In this document: in pieces, positions 10,201 to 20,799 of the stretch
Numbering within the stretch: position 1 is the first letter of the stretch
How the letters are laid out: every line of letters begins with the position of its first letter
Assembly: GCA_902702965.1 (NCBI GenBank)
Contig: CACRXP010000071.1
Location: 1,237,904 to 1,301,903, forward strand
Direction: 5' to 3'
From: Spirometra erinaceieuropaei
Lineage: Eukaryota > Platyhelminthes > Cestoda > Diphyllobothriidea > Diphyllobothriidae
Length of the DNA: 64,000 bases
Notes under the pieces: model-generated
Database searches by the model: none
What the model was told of the DNA's origin: nothing
The model's input: only the letters and a program-made list of their open reading frames with translations
Translations under genes and position numbers: made by a program

Positions 10201-12410
10201 ATTACACAGGGTCGTATATACTTTTTGGGCAGTTTTTATTTGATCGGCATTTTGCTAAAATGGGCGGATTTAAAATTTCAAATGATCCACCCTCTGAACT
10301 TCAGAACATGTCATTGTTTTTGGCACTCTTCAACGAAAAACTCTCCTCACAGTTCCGCATCTACTATGAAAGACTGGGATTAGTAAGCACTTCCACCGCA
10401 TAAATCAGTGTCATGAAGATAGGATTAAATTGTGCGAGGCCGATAGAGTTGTACATCTATTGTCGTGATGTAATTTTCCGAAGTTTATTAAAGTTTTCGT
10501 CGAACACTGTTCATTAGACATGACAGGCATCATCAGTTGGATTCCAATCAGATCGACTTAAATAGGACGTTTTTCAGTAAGTAATCGTTTTGTGTTGCCT
10601 CATTTGTGCTGCGCACTGAGATACATCAGTTTTTTGCAACAGTGTCTCTACTCAGCTAGGAAGTATTAGTCACAAAGTATAACTTCTGAATAACCATCAG
10701 CGTTATGCGTCGGTCTTAGACAATCGACTGTACTCTTTACTGGTTATACGGGAAATCCCTGTTCTCTTGAATTTTAACGTTGAACGAATGAGAATGTTAC
10801 CTTTAAAGAGAATCAGAACCCAGTGCTTCGTGTAAAATGTATTTCATGATTGCTCGATTATTCTCGTTAAAGACATGATGTGTCACACTTACCTAGGTAT
10901 TTCCTGGATTTTTCACCTATAAATGCGCAAAATCTAGTAAAAGACAAAAAACTAATTGTTTCCACGGACAAGCCCACTTGTTTGCAAGAAAAGTAAATAC
11001 TCCTGTTTGTGTAGTCTAGTGAAAAACTATCATGAGAATAATAGCCTAGGCGTTTATAGCAGTGATTTAAATATAAGGAGGAAAATTGCGCTGCTGGTGG
11101 ATACGATGAATCGTCAGCTTCCTAACTTCGGCTTGGCATTCAGAGGTGTCAAGCAGTACTTTTACGGACAGGGATACAGTCGCCATGCAATGAACGGCAC
11201 ACTGGACTCTCACCGTGAACGCTGCCCTGCGCAAGTGCTTTTGGGACCGCGCTGTCGGACATTGTTCCGCTATGCCACCCTAAAAATGTTCCATCTTTTT
11301 CTAAAAATGAACTCCCGATCAGCATAAAAACTGAGAGGAGTAAATTAATGTTGTGGGCATCTTGTATTTAACTAAAATTGATTTACTTTAAGGGTAACGC
11401 AGTAATCTCATATATTTTTTCATTTCGTCATGTTTTTAACGGACTCTCTTCTCATCCCTTCCTTTTTTGTAAGTTCAATACTTGTATTATCAGAATTTAT
11501 GTGTCGTTGGTAGCACAGAAGAATTCAAATGTGGTCATGATACTTAAACATAAAACAGTTGCATGTGACGGAAAGTCAGAAGTGCAGACCACGATAACAG
11601 GTTATTCCAACTAGGACTCTTTAAAGATATCCGCCAACTGTCTGCAGAAGATTTTGTCAAGTTTATATTTCAATGTAAATCAGTGAAAATATGAATGTTG
11701 TATATGATACACACAAATTTTACCTGTAAACAACGTTCAGTTAATTCAGACTTAGTTGTAGTGTCTAAGAGGAACTATATGACCTTTTATGGGAGACATT
11801 AACAACACGCCCTCTCACTTTCCTGGCGGCTGGTTGAAATGTCAGATTTTCGGCTCAAAATAACTTGGTCAGTATAAAGATCAGTTTAGCGACCTATTTT
11901 ATTAAAATGTTTTAAATTTTAATTCTCACAGCGTCATGTCATTAAATGTACACTTACGAATGACCCAGATTACACATTTCTCAAGCTAGAGAATATCTGT
12001 TACGGAAAGGACGGATCAGCATATAATCCTCCGACCGTTCTACTCAGAACAAGTGAAGTTTGTAATCGCGGGGGAAGAATGGCGTGAAAACGACGTTTAA
12101 AGTCTCTTAGGTAAGTAGTTCAACAATTCCCACTAAAGGGATGTCTCATAAAAATATATGAATTGAAACTTTCGTGTTCAGCAGATAGTGAAGTCATTAA
12201 AATTTTTTATGGCAGCACGCTCTTTGTCTTGGATGTCTGGGTAGCAGTCTACCCTCTGATGTTACTTATAATTTTACCCTAAGCACACATGTACCTAAAA
12301 CATGCGGGCATACACACTGCAGTATCGTTGGAAACCAGCATTTTTTTAGAAGGTCCGAGGAAATACACCGAAATTTTAAAACTGGAATTGTGAAGATAAA
12401 ATGGTAGGGG
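7231..12410. other. Long stretch without a recognisable gene
   Basis: About 5.2 kb of mostly AT-rich sequence. Open frames reach 123 codons (plus 10956-11327) and 114 codons (minus 9028-9372) but carry no domain, repeat or composition that marks a real exon. Several overlap on opposite strands. Exons of an intron-rich gene could be hidden here; I cannot see any. Confidence 0.4.
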
Positions 12411-12412
12411 AC

Positions 12413-12570
12413 GGAACTCACTCGTTTCGTTGAGCCTTCAAGGCTCTCTATCGAGCCCAGCCAGCAGCCGCACAGCGGCGCATGATCTGGACAGTATGCT
12501 ATTACCGCCAAAGACGAGGGAGACTGGAATGGGAATTTTTGACCTATTAGCCGTCGTTAGCCAGCCATAA
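12413..12570 (-). repeat. 5'-truncated copy of the tRNA-Arg SINE
   Basis: On the minus strand it reads GGCTGGCTAACGACGGCTAA, then CATTCCAGTCTCCCTCGTC, GGCGGTAATAGCATACTG, CTGCTGGCTGGGCTCG and AACGAAACGAGTGAGTTCCG. These are body and tail blocks of the 6758-7025 copy in the same order. The tRNA-like head is missing, as expected of incomplete reverse transcription. Confidence 0.75.
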
Positions 12571-12587
12571 AATTGATAAAACCGCTT

Positions 12588-13720
12588 AATAATTACTATG
12601 ACAGCATTTTATTTTTATTTTCAAAACGCTTTAACATGATCAAACGATTAGAACATTTCATAGTTATTTGTTTAGCTTCTTATCTCATTTTTAAGGACCA
12701 TTTCATTTCACATTTAAATTTTTGCCGCTACTTATATTGCAGATAGATCTACGCTTTTTACGGGAGTATAATTTGCCAATCTCCAGTAAGTCCCACCTCT
12801 TGAACATCCGTTTGATTTAAATGCCTTCTGTTAGCGTTCGCGCGTTTCAACGACGACGCCGAGGGGGCCAGTAAGTATATCGCAGCGAAGTTAGCAAGCA
12901 TATATCAGACTGATTCAATGTAAATTTGTTTACTATTTCACAAAGGTTAGCCATCTGTAGACGACAGACTCTTTTAGCTTGTACGAACTTTGTGAAGACG
13001 ATGTTTACTCCGCAGCACTAAATTCCGTTGGTGTCGTGAACAAACTCACGTTCGCTGTGATAATCACTGTCGTTTTGTTCAGTCGGTCATATTTACGTTT
13101 TTGTAGATTAGTGTTGAGGGCAATGAAAGTAATATATTGCAGATAAATGTCGGTGAAAACATTTATAATTACTCCGACAGTATTTTATTTTATTTTTAGA
13201 ACGCTTCTAAACGATCACATGATAAATGCTTCGTTACCACTTGTCAAGCTTTTTAGCCTGTTTTTATGTTCCTTTTCATTTCATACTTTTAGTTCTTGAT
13301 TTCGCAAATATTTAAATAACTTTTATGCTTATATGTGACTTTCTGCCGAAAGTTCCGCCCTCGCAAATAACAATTAAGTGTGAATACCGCCCGTTTCATG
13401 AGTGAAGTTCAGGTCGCTGGTAAATATATCGCATTAGAGCCAGAGGGGATTTATCTGGAGCATACGAAGTGGACTTTTATTCTTTCGCATATGCCAGCAA
13501 TCTGTAGAGTCATTTTTGCCGATACACATGTACAAACGATAATATACAAGCTACAATGGTATGTAGGCTTTTGTATAGCCGGTTATCCGTAAAAACTGTC
13601 ACTACCGTCTTAATCGGTCGTATTTAATACTTATCTTCATTTAGGTCATTTTACCAGGTCACTCAAGCATAGGCTTTAAATTAGAGTCTATTTCCTTATG
13701 ACCCAAAAATTAGGGGTAAG
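12588..13720 (+). repeat. Tandem duplication, two diverged ~570-bp units
   Basis: Unit 1 begins near 12588 and unit 2 near 13157. Shared anchors in order are ATAATTACT.{2}GACAG.ATTTTATTTT, GAACGCTT, CATTTCAT, GGTAAATATATCGCA, ATCTGTAGA and a final block ending TCGGTC.TATTTA. The 70-codon frame at 13380-13592 exists in unit 2 only, so it is not conserved. Confidence 0.65.
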
Positions 13721-14719
13721 GGTTAAGAATTGTCCTCGAATAGAACATAATTATGGAATAAGTTGTAGACAAGAGGTGTGGAACAGACAGATATTCAGCC
13801 ATTAGACATGCCAAAATTCTTCAGAAATTCACGTAAATTACGGGATGTGAAAACATATGATACCACTCTATGCAGGTAAGCACTTAAAAAACCAAACACA
13901 TCCATCTACTTGTGAAAAAACGCATAAGAAAACGCTCGTTACCTCTAAATGGCTATAAATATAAGGGTACTATGTCTTTGGTTTTAGACGAATTAACAAA
14001 AAGGTATATGGTTGCAGAACAAAGGAAAATACACTTTTTAATGAAATGATCCCGCGTTTCAGCCCTATGGGTTTAAAACTCACTCCTTACAGAAAGGCGA
14101 TTAAATAATCTTCCGTAATTACTTAACTAATGTTCTTATTTAAAATGGTTTTGGAATTATAGCCCAGGTTTCCACGGTCTTGCTATAGGCTATTTTTGTG
14201 CTTTCTATTACGTGTCAAAAGAATAAAAATGGCAAAGGAAGACGCAAACATCAGCAGGCAATTTGGCTGCCACCGATGACAACTGATAACGCTGACTCCA
14301 TTCTAAGACAATAAATTAATTTTAGCATCAGCTTAAAGCCGAAAAGTGGACTGACTTTTGAACAGAGTCTTGCCTGACAAAAATATTTGCAGGATGTTTG
14401 CTGTCAGGCGTCAGCAAATTAAAGTTGGAAATTTTGCTACATCATTAGGTTGCTTATTGTTTCTCTAATTTGCTCAGTTCGGTAGACTTCAATTCCGTGT
14501 CTGTATCGCTCTATGAAATCGGTCATTTTAATAAAGTGAAGATTTAACATTTGGAGAAAATTGGTACACTGCCGGATGAACCTATATCTAATTTATTATG
14601 ATTCGACCGTCCAGCTGTTTATAAGTCTATAAGAATACGGCATTCGTAGATAATAGGGACTTCTTTATAAGACTGAATTTTCTAGAAGACGTAGCAAGCG
14701 ACCTAGTAAGTCGACGTCT
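13721..14719. other. No recognisable gene
   Basis: AT-rich with stops in all frames. A short TTAGGGGTAAGGGTTAAG run at 13709-13727 resembles the degenerate telomere-like repeats elsewhere in the window. Confidence 0.5.
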
Positions 14720-15310
14720 AAAGGCAACGATCGCTAGCGCTTTCCATTGGCGAATTTACGCGTTTGTTTCACGAACTCTCTAATCCTACGCTTAGGAGGC
14801 AAAATCCGACTATCCTTGCAGACTACATTGATTTGTATTTACTCATTCATTTGCTGCTTCGGAGAAGGATATGGTGGCCGTACAAAAAGACGTTTATTAA
14901 AGAGTATACGCGAACACATACCTGCTTGGCCAGGTAGAGGCAAGCATATATCGATTTCGAGTTCTCCTTTCGCCCGTCTAGCAGGCACCAATCACTGAGT
15001 GAACGTCAAAGGAATCCTTCAGGTGGTCTATCAGGGGCCTGTGCCAACGGGCGTTACTTACAATCGAGGCACTTGGTAAACGGTCAGCGAATCCAGTTAT
15101 CGCGCCCTCCCCCAAACCCCCTGATAGCAGTGATGTGTACTCCACGTACTCGAAAAACTATCGCCAATCATAACCCGTGTCATTCCCCGCTTGTTGCCCC
15201 AATGAACATAGCAAGCCGACTTCGTCATTCGGATAGAGAGCGAACGATGGGTGCCAATAACCCTTCAGCCTCAAATTTTCAATGCCTTGGCCTAATGATG
15301 AGTTAATGGA
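14720..15310 (+). pseudogene. PLE GIY-YIG nuclease relic (lineage 2)
   Basis: The frame from 14747 encodes a start (ANLRVCFTNS, RLGGK, then IYSF and a degraded GYGGRTKRRL where YIGRTTRRL is expected) that aligns with the better copy at 40101-40640. In that copy these positions form the GIY-YIG signature. Here the second half of the motif is changed (YIG to YGG). The frame stops at 14998, and the part carrying the catalytic Glu is deleted or frameshifted (about 15045-15105). Homology with the tail of the 40-kb copy resumes at 15106 (CTGATAGCAGTGATG) and ends near 15310. The usual PLE product is a telomerase-like reverse transcriptase fused to this nuclease; no RT part is present. Confidence 0.75.
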
Positions 15311-16526
15311 AGCATATGTTCGCCAACTTGACTTTTTAAATGTAACTTAGGAATATCCGCAAATCTAATAGTGTTTTAAATTTGGAACAGAAGGCTTTTG
15401 TAGACTTTTTTTGTTCCATTTTCTTTCTCAAAAAGCTGACTAGTTGCTGTTCAGGCGAGGTTATATCTCACAAGACGTTAATCTAACACACAAATGATGA
15501 CCAAAGGTCCTTCTGTTTTTCACATTTCATCTTATTATTCTGTCCATTATTTCACATTAGGTAGTATTTTTGCATAACTTGCCGGTTGTGATTAAATAAT
15601 GTGCTCTTAAAGGATATGTACTCCGCCTCTTAAAAATAAACATATCTATATGAAAACAGAAAACATGAAGACAGCCTAGGCTCCAACTGCAATTTCAACA
15701 CATTTTCTGATTACGATGCACAAAAACAGCATTTTCCGGCTTGGAGTTAACGCCTTGTTTTCTGACCACTAAAAAAACGTCTAAAAAATATGCATAAAAA
15801 CGTTTCCAAAAGTCCTTGCGAGTTGTCAGTATTGGTATTAATGCACTAATAAAAACCAGTCTTGTGAGCTAGATGTAAGGGTATTTAGTTTTACATTGTC
15901 ATTTTAAATGACAATTCGTTAACTTAGAAATTAATATAAATTAATAAAGAAAATTCATGACAACTTGATTAAAAAAGCGCAAAATAAAGAAGTCTAAAAC
16001 AACATTAAAGACTGGGACCAAAATAAACCTGTTAAATTCCTTTTTAAGAGTTAAAAACTATTTATAAATTTCGTTTCATACGCCAACGAATTGTGTTGGC
16101 GCTATATTTAAACGGACTTGAACTGAGTAAAATTCGATAAAATAAAAAATCACATTAGTTTTCGAACGAATGAGACTAAAAAACACACTTCAAGCCCTTA
16201 ATCATTTAATTCATGGTGGGAAAGACTCACGAACTGGAAGACAAAGGACTTTCACTGAATGTTAGCAGTGGCCAAAGAAAAAAACTCCCACAAAATTAGA
16301 GAAATTTGGATTAAACAGAAATAGCGTTGACCATCTTCAAGTCGGTCGAGTTTAGCAAAGCAAACTGCCTGCGGAAGCATATCGCTTTACAAGTGGCTTA
16401 TCTCAAAAACGTTTTGCAAAAGTCAGACTTTATAATTTTCTGAAACATTATCTGGTAACAAACTTTCCCTTGTCATAGTAAATATGACAGATTTTATGCA
16501 AGTGTTTAATGAGTTAACACATTAAA
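15311..16526. other. No recognisable gene
   Basis: Very AT-rich, with no open frame of note. It separates a PLE relic from a chimeric inverted-repeat element. Confidence 0.5.
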
Positions 16527-16818
16527 GAATGAGTATTTTTATGCATGTTTTCCATGAAATATAATTGAATATTCAAGGGCATCGAAATTCAATGAGAAAA
16601 TTTCATACTACTTAAGTAGTCATTTTTTGCAGACTATAGATTTTGCATGCAGCCGAACATAAGTTCTTTCAAAAGACGATAATCTGAGGTAACTGGATCA
16701 TTATAGATTTATGCTGCATCATGATTGCTTTTACAACACTACTTAATTTATCTTTTCGAAACGAGAACGCATTTCGAAATTTTGATTGACATTTCATGAG
16801 TTAGCACATCTACTGTAA
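16527..16818 (+). mobile_element. Right arm of subfamily-2 inverted-repeat element
   Basis: Runs from TTTTTATGCATGTTTTCCATG through CAAGGGCATCGAAA and CTACTTAAGTAGTCA to the terminal ACATTTCATGAGTTAGC and CTACTGTA. It matches the right ends of the elements at 27945-28729 and 57813-58656. The left part of the element is absent. It is followed directly by a subfamily-1 element that lacks its own left end. Confidence 0.75.
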
Positions 16819-17560
16819 GTAGCACGCATTTTTCCCGTTGATTTTCGATGGTTTTGCAAATTCCAATATAGCTCATAGAAACCATAAACAAAAATAAGCT
16901 TTCTTTCAGTCCAGTAATAGATACTCACGTCTTCTTTATAGTTAATACTCAAGGGAGAAGTATTAGTAGGTTTTAAAAAGTTTTTTAATAGCCGAATCAT
17001 TTAGAACCCGATCATTCGTTGCATTAGCGCTTAAGGATTTTAGTCTACAAGGTGTTTGCTTTAAGCGTAAAGAAAATCACGCATTTTTATATGCCATTAA
17101 ATGACATCATAATGTCCATAAAATTTTGCAACGTATGCGAACTGTGTTGTACATTTCATGATGAACTGTGGTAAACGGCGTGGTACGATGCTATGTGAAT
17201 GAACATTGTGAGGTCTTAAAGAGCCTGATTACTTGAAACTTTTTTTAAAACTTAATTATGCTGTTTTCTTGAGTATAAAATACAAAGAAGACGTGATTCT
17301 CTATTAATTGACTGAATGAAAACATATTTTGTTTGTGGTTTCTATAAGCTATATTTGAATTTGCAAAACCATCATTTTTTACCAAGTACGGTTTCTGCAG
17401 AAGATCGAAAATCCGCCTATTCAAAAGCTGACTTTCTGCCAAGTCCGAATTATTATAAGACCATGCCGAAAGATAATCAGTATTACAAGTGTGACCAAGT
17501 AATCCTTCCTAATCGGAAAAGCATTTCAGAATTTCAGCCAACATTTCACGAGATCGGTAT
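16819..17560 (+). mobile_element. Subfamily-1 inverted-repeat element, left terminus missing
   Basis: Starts inside the left arm (AGTAGCACGCATTTTTCCC, GATTTTCGATGG), continues through the core (ATCATTCGTTGCATTAGCGC, GGTAAACGGC) and the right arm to ACATTTCACGAGATCGGT. The outermost ~230 bp of the left arm are lacking and the last bases of the right terminus are altered. The join to the preceding subfamily-2 arm falls at the shared CTTAAGTAG palindrome. Confidence 0.75.
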
Positions 17561-18322
17561 AATTCGAAAAAAAGAAGAGGCTAGCTAAAACGGTTTTTAT
17601 TTTTTCCTCGACTTTAATTTAAAACGAGGTGATTTGCATGGAGATTCATTGGCGAAGTAGTCGACGAAGGTCCTTTTAAGATAGGCGTCAGTGACGGTTT
17701 ATTAATCCGTAAAAAGCACTTTCGTTACTGATCACCGTTAAGAATGTATGTGCTTTCGGCGACAGAATTTGCGTAGGAAGAATGCTCATGAGCCTTTACT
17801 TCGGCAAATACTGTCAAAAAACATTTTATTGTAAAGGTTTTGATAGGCATGTAGTGCAGAACCTCTCTTTTGGGCCTTTTTGACAAAAACTAAAACCCGT
17901 AAAGTATTTGCCGAAGTCTTGCTAGCACTGGAGCTTAACGGACGCCATCGCAACTAAAGTCTATATTAGGATTTTACCAGAAGAATTTTTTCTTGATTCT
18001 TGCGGTTGTATTGGGAAAGTACCCACTGACATTAAAAGGACACTAAATCGCTCAGCGGATTCAAACGCTGCCAATCAATTACAATTTTCCTCAAACGCAA
18101 AAGAGAGCAAACTTAAAATTGCATCTAATAATTATATTCCAGTTCTTTTATTCACTGTTTGGCGCCATGAAGAATGTTCCTATAAAAACTCGAATTCCTG
18201 ATACGCGCATTCCTCCGAAATCTGACGAACTCCTCTATGTCTTAGTTAACTATAGTACACGTCGCGTAAAAGTATCATTGAACATTTTCAGAACCTATGA
18301 TCAATTTGTAGACACTTAGACA
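17561..18322. other. No gene; one imperfect hairpin
   Basis: Contains the nested inverted repeat at 17798-17917, listed separately. Open frames here are short and featureless. Confidence 0.5.
17798..17917. repeat. Nested hairpin
   Basis: ACTTCGGCAAATACT (17798-17812) is the exact reverse complement of 17903-17917, and TGTCAAAAA (17812-17820) pairs with 17876-17884. A small foldback; function unknown. Confidence 0.55.
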
Positions 18323-18376
18323 CTTAGGCAAATAAATTTCTTGTTCCGGTGATCGCATCTTCATCTTCTGAACTTA
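18323..18376 (+). mobile_element. PLE terminal-repeat tail fragment
   Basis: GGCAAATAAATTTCTTGTTCC followed by GGTGATCGCATCTTCATCTTC matches the sequence that follows the PLE hammerhead at 46217-46261. The hammerhead itself is missing here, so this is a ~50-bp remnant. Confidence 0.65.
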
Positions 18377-19434
18377 GATAACCGCCAGACTTAATGGTTT
18401 ACTAATTTCTATGGAGATTTAAGTAAAAACCATGCAAAACACAATTTAAACACTATGTTGCGCATACTTTACTACCTACCTAGATTTGCATGGACCGCTT
18501 TGTGTATATTCAAAGATTAAGGTGACTCACTCAAGACTGATTTTCGTTTTTTTGGCCTCTCGGATATTTTTAAGGTCGTTGCTATTTTCCGCTTTCGTAT
18601 AAGTGAGGGTTCTTTCAAATATAGGCAAGTGTTTTGGTCGATTTGTTTGAACTAGTTTTCTATTAAAAATTTTGGCATGTGTCATTAATTACGTCATTAA
18701 ATAAACAAATGTTTTAGATAGTAGTTTCTGCTCACAGGCAGATGGCTTAAATCTCATTTATGTTCTCTGCTCCTAACTAACACCCAGGTTTTCACTTAAC
18801 TCCTAAATAGGCCGAAATTATGTCAAGAAAGTCTACTGAGCATGTCATAACTTTATTATTTTGCGTGCGTTTTTCGTGACATTGTCGAGACACTCTGCGG
18901 AATATTTAAACCTTGAGATAACTTGCAGCTTGCTGTCCATTTCCTTAGTTTTTCATCCCTTTAATATTTCACTTTCGTTGACATCGCCGCTACTTTCCCA
19001 ATCAGCACATCTGGTCATCTGTAGAAAATTTTTTTCAAGTAAAAATGTTTTAAAATATACCATGCATATGTCCTCAGTGTGGTACGCTGATCAAAGGGCT
19101 TGTAAAAATTTTATGATGAGATAAATGCAAAAACAAGCTACTTTCCAAACAGCCTTCTGTTGTTAACTATAAAAAAGAAGAGATATCAGTGGATATTTGA
19201 GGCAGTTAAAATTACTTCACATAAAGTGTAAAAAGTTTTCGTACACACATACAAACTATGAACCTCTCATTTCTCTCACAACACGCCGACTCCATCCGTT
19301 CATGAGGCTTCTGTTGGCTCCACGTCCTCCACCGAATCTGATAGAGTATCGACAATAATGTGCTTGAAGTAGTTATTTTTGGTACTGGTGGTCACTCTCG
19401 GCTGCAGTTCTGCCAGACCTGCAATCGTAGGCCG
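18377..19434. other. 3' flank of the GPCR gene; no other gene seen
   Basis: The minus-strand downstream region of the receptor. The first AATAAA in transcript sense is at 18852-18857, about 580 bp after the stop codon, a possible polyadenylation signal. The 87-codon plus frame at 18861-19124 is featureless. Confidence 0.4.
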
Positions 19435-20547
19435 CTAACATCCCTGTTTATGCAATTTTACCAGTCTTACCATACTCTTCCTGAAGGGTTTATAAGTCGC
19501 ATAGTAGATGAGCACATTTGTACAGGTGTGTAACATGGCAAGCCATATTAGGATGAAATCTCGTGCACGCCGACCGAATGAACAGGCGCTCCGATCTGAT
19601 CGCCTACTCCAGGGCTCTTGTGCCGCATGCGTTACACGGTAAGCGTCCAGTAATAGGAACACAAAGTAGGGGAACCACAGCATGGAGAAGGCCATAATGA
19701 CTAGTCCGATGGTTTTTGTGCCTTTCAGGCTGACCGAGGACCGGTGGACCAAAGTGTTTCGAGCGCAAACGCTGGTTTCCTGAGTGACGCACAATGCCAC
19801 CTGCTGCTGTTGTCGCTGAGGCCTCGAAGTTCGCCTCGGCTGAAATTCAGGCGGCGCCGCGAAACGCCGAATAATTATACACAGACCCAAATAGCCAATC
19901 AAAAATAGGAGAACCAGAGCAAAAAAGAGAACGGCCCGCCAGATGAAGAGGCTGGAGACCTGAGAGTCGTGTACAGTCAGAAAGGTGAGCGTGCGTTTGT
20001 CAAATTTGTAAAAGTAGTGTGGAATGGAGGCCAGACGTGAGGGCAGAATTGCAGGAATGGGCGATAGGAGCCAGTAAGTGAGGATGAAGCAGGCACACCT
20101 CCTAGGTGTCCAGTAGCGTGCGTAAGCGAAGGGTTGAGTCACGTGGACCAGTTTATCCAATCCGATGCAGATAGTACTGACGAGACTGATATTGAGCAAG
20201 CAGTAGAGCAGACCAGCACCAATATCCAATTCCCAGCGATCCACTGGCCCCCGACCTAGGAGAGCATAACGGGAACTGAATAGGATAAAACAAAGAGCCG
20301 AAGCCAAATCGGAAAAACCGAGACTTAGCATGAAAAGAGGCTGGTTACTGGAATGTTGGAGAGGCTGGAGAGAGGATGTGAAAAGCAGGACGACAAGAAC
20401 TCCGATATTTCCCACAGTGCCGGCGAGACCGGTGCAGAGCGGTACCAGAGCCAGTATTCGGGAGCTTCCATTGTCGTTGAAGGGGCCGCAACCTGCACAC
20501 ATGTGATCCTCGTTCGGGTGGGATTCATTTCCATAGAGTTTATCCAT
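19435..20547 (-). CDS. Rhodopsin-type G-protein-coupled receptor, orphan, intronless
   Basis: A complete 370-residue frame with seven hydrophobic segments: TM1 ~31-56 (GN at 46-47), TM2 ~69-92 (LSLGFSDLAS, D80 as D2.50), TM3 ~106-130, TM4 ~150-169 (W159), TM5 ~202-227, TM6 ~279-301 (FSMLWFP, the FxxxWxP signature) and TM7 ~329-350, then the helix-8-like KPFRKSM. NES at 7-9 is a possible N-glycosylation site. The protein would sit in the plasma membrane and signal through G proteins; its ligand is unknown. It departs from the family in several ways. DRY is DKL (131-133). NPxxY is NVLIY (344-348). TM5 lacks its proline. No cysteine lies at the start of TM3 or in the second extracellular loop, so the usual disulfide cannot form. 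The start is the first in-frame ATG after an in-frame stop near 20628. Flatworms have orphan, often intronless rhodopsin-like families (PROF1 and relatives); membership is plausible but unproven. Its GC content is clearly higher than its flanks. Confidence 0.9.
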   Translation of the reverse strand: MDKLYGNESHPNEDHMCAGCGPFNDNGSSRILALVPLCTGLAGTVGNIGVLVVLLFTSSLQPLQHSSNQPLFMLSLGFSDLASALCFILFSSRYALLGRGPVDRWELDIGAGLLYCLLNISLVSTICIGLDKLVHVTQPFAYARYWTPRRCACFILTYWLLSPIPAILPSRLASIPHYFYKFDKRTLTFLTVHDSQVSSLFIWRAVLFFALVLLFLIGYLGLCIIIRRFAAPPEFQPRRTSRPQRQQQQVALCVTQETSVCARNTLVHRSSVSLKGTKTIGLVIMAFSMLWFPYFVFLLLDAYRVTHAAQEPWSRRSDRSACSFGRRARDFILIWLAMLHTCTNVLIYYATYKPFRKSMVRLVKLHKQGC

Positions 20548-20790
20548 CTGATTGACGGACTCATTCCGCCAAAAATGATTTGAGCCTTTGGAATGGTGGC
20601 AGCTCTTCCTGGGCGTGATCAGGGATTATCAAAATCGATCTAACAATATGCCGAAGAAGCAACTTGATTGGACGACGTTTCTAATGCGCTGATTGGCCAG
20701 AGACCAAAATTTTGCGTGATAGGACAAAGTCTACTCAATGACACTCAGATAATGTCCGAAAAGTCGCTTATGAGTGAAAAAGCATATTCA

Positions 20791-20797
20791 TATATAT
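20791..20797 (-). promoter_or_regulatory. Possible TATA box for the GPCR gene
   Basis: TATATAT on the minus strand about 245 bp upstream of the receptor start codon. It is the only TATA-like run near the gene. AT-rich sequence gives such matches by chance, so support is weak. Confidence 0.2.
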
Positions 20798-20799
20798 AA

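Noticed and set aside
10956..11327. 123-codon plus frame
   Set aside because: Longest frame in a repeat-free stretch, but no domain, no conserved neighbour and no sign of codon bias.
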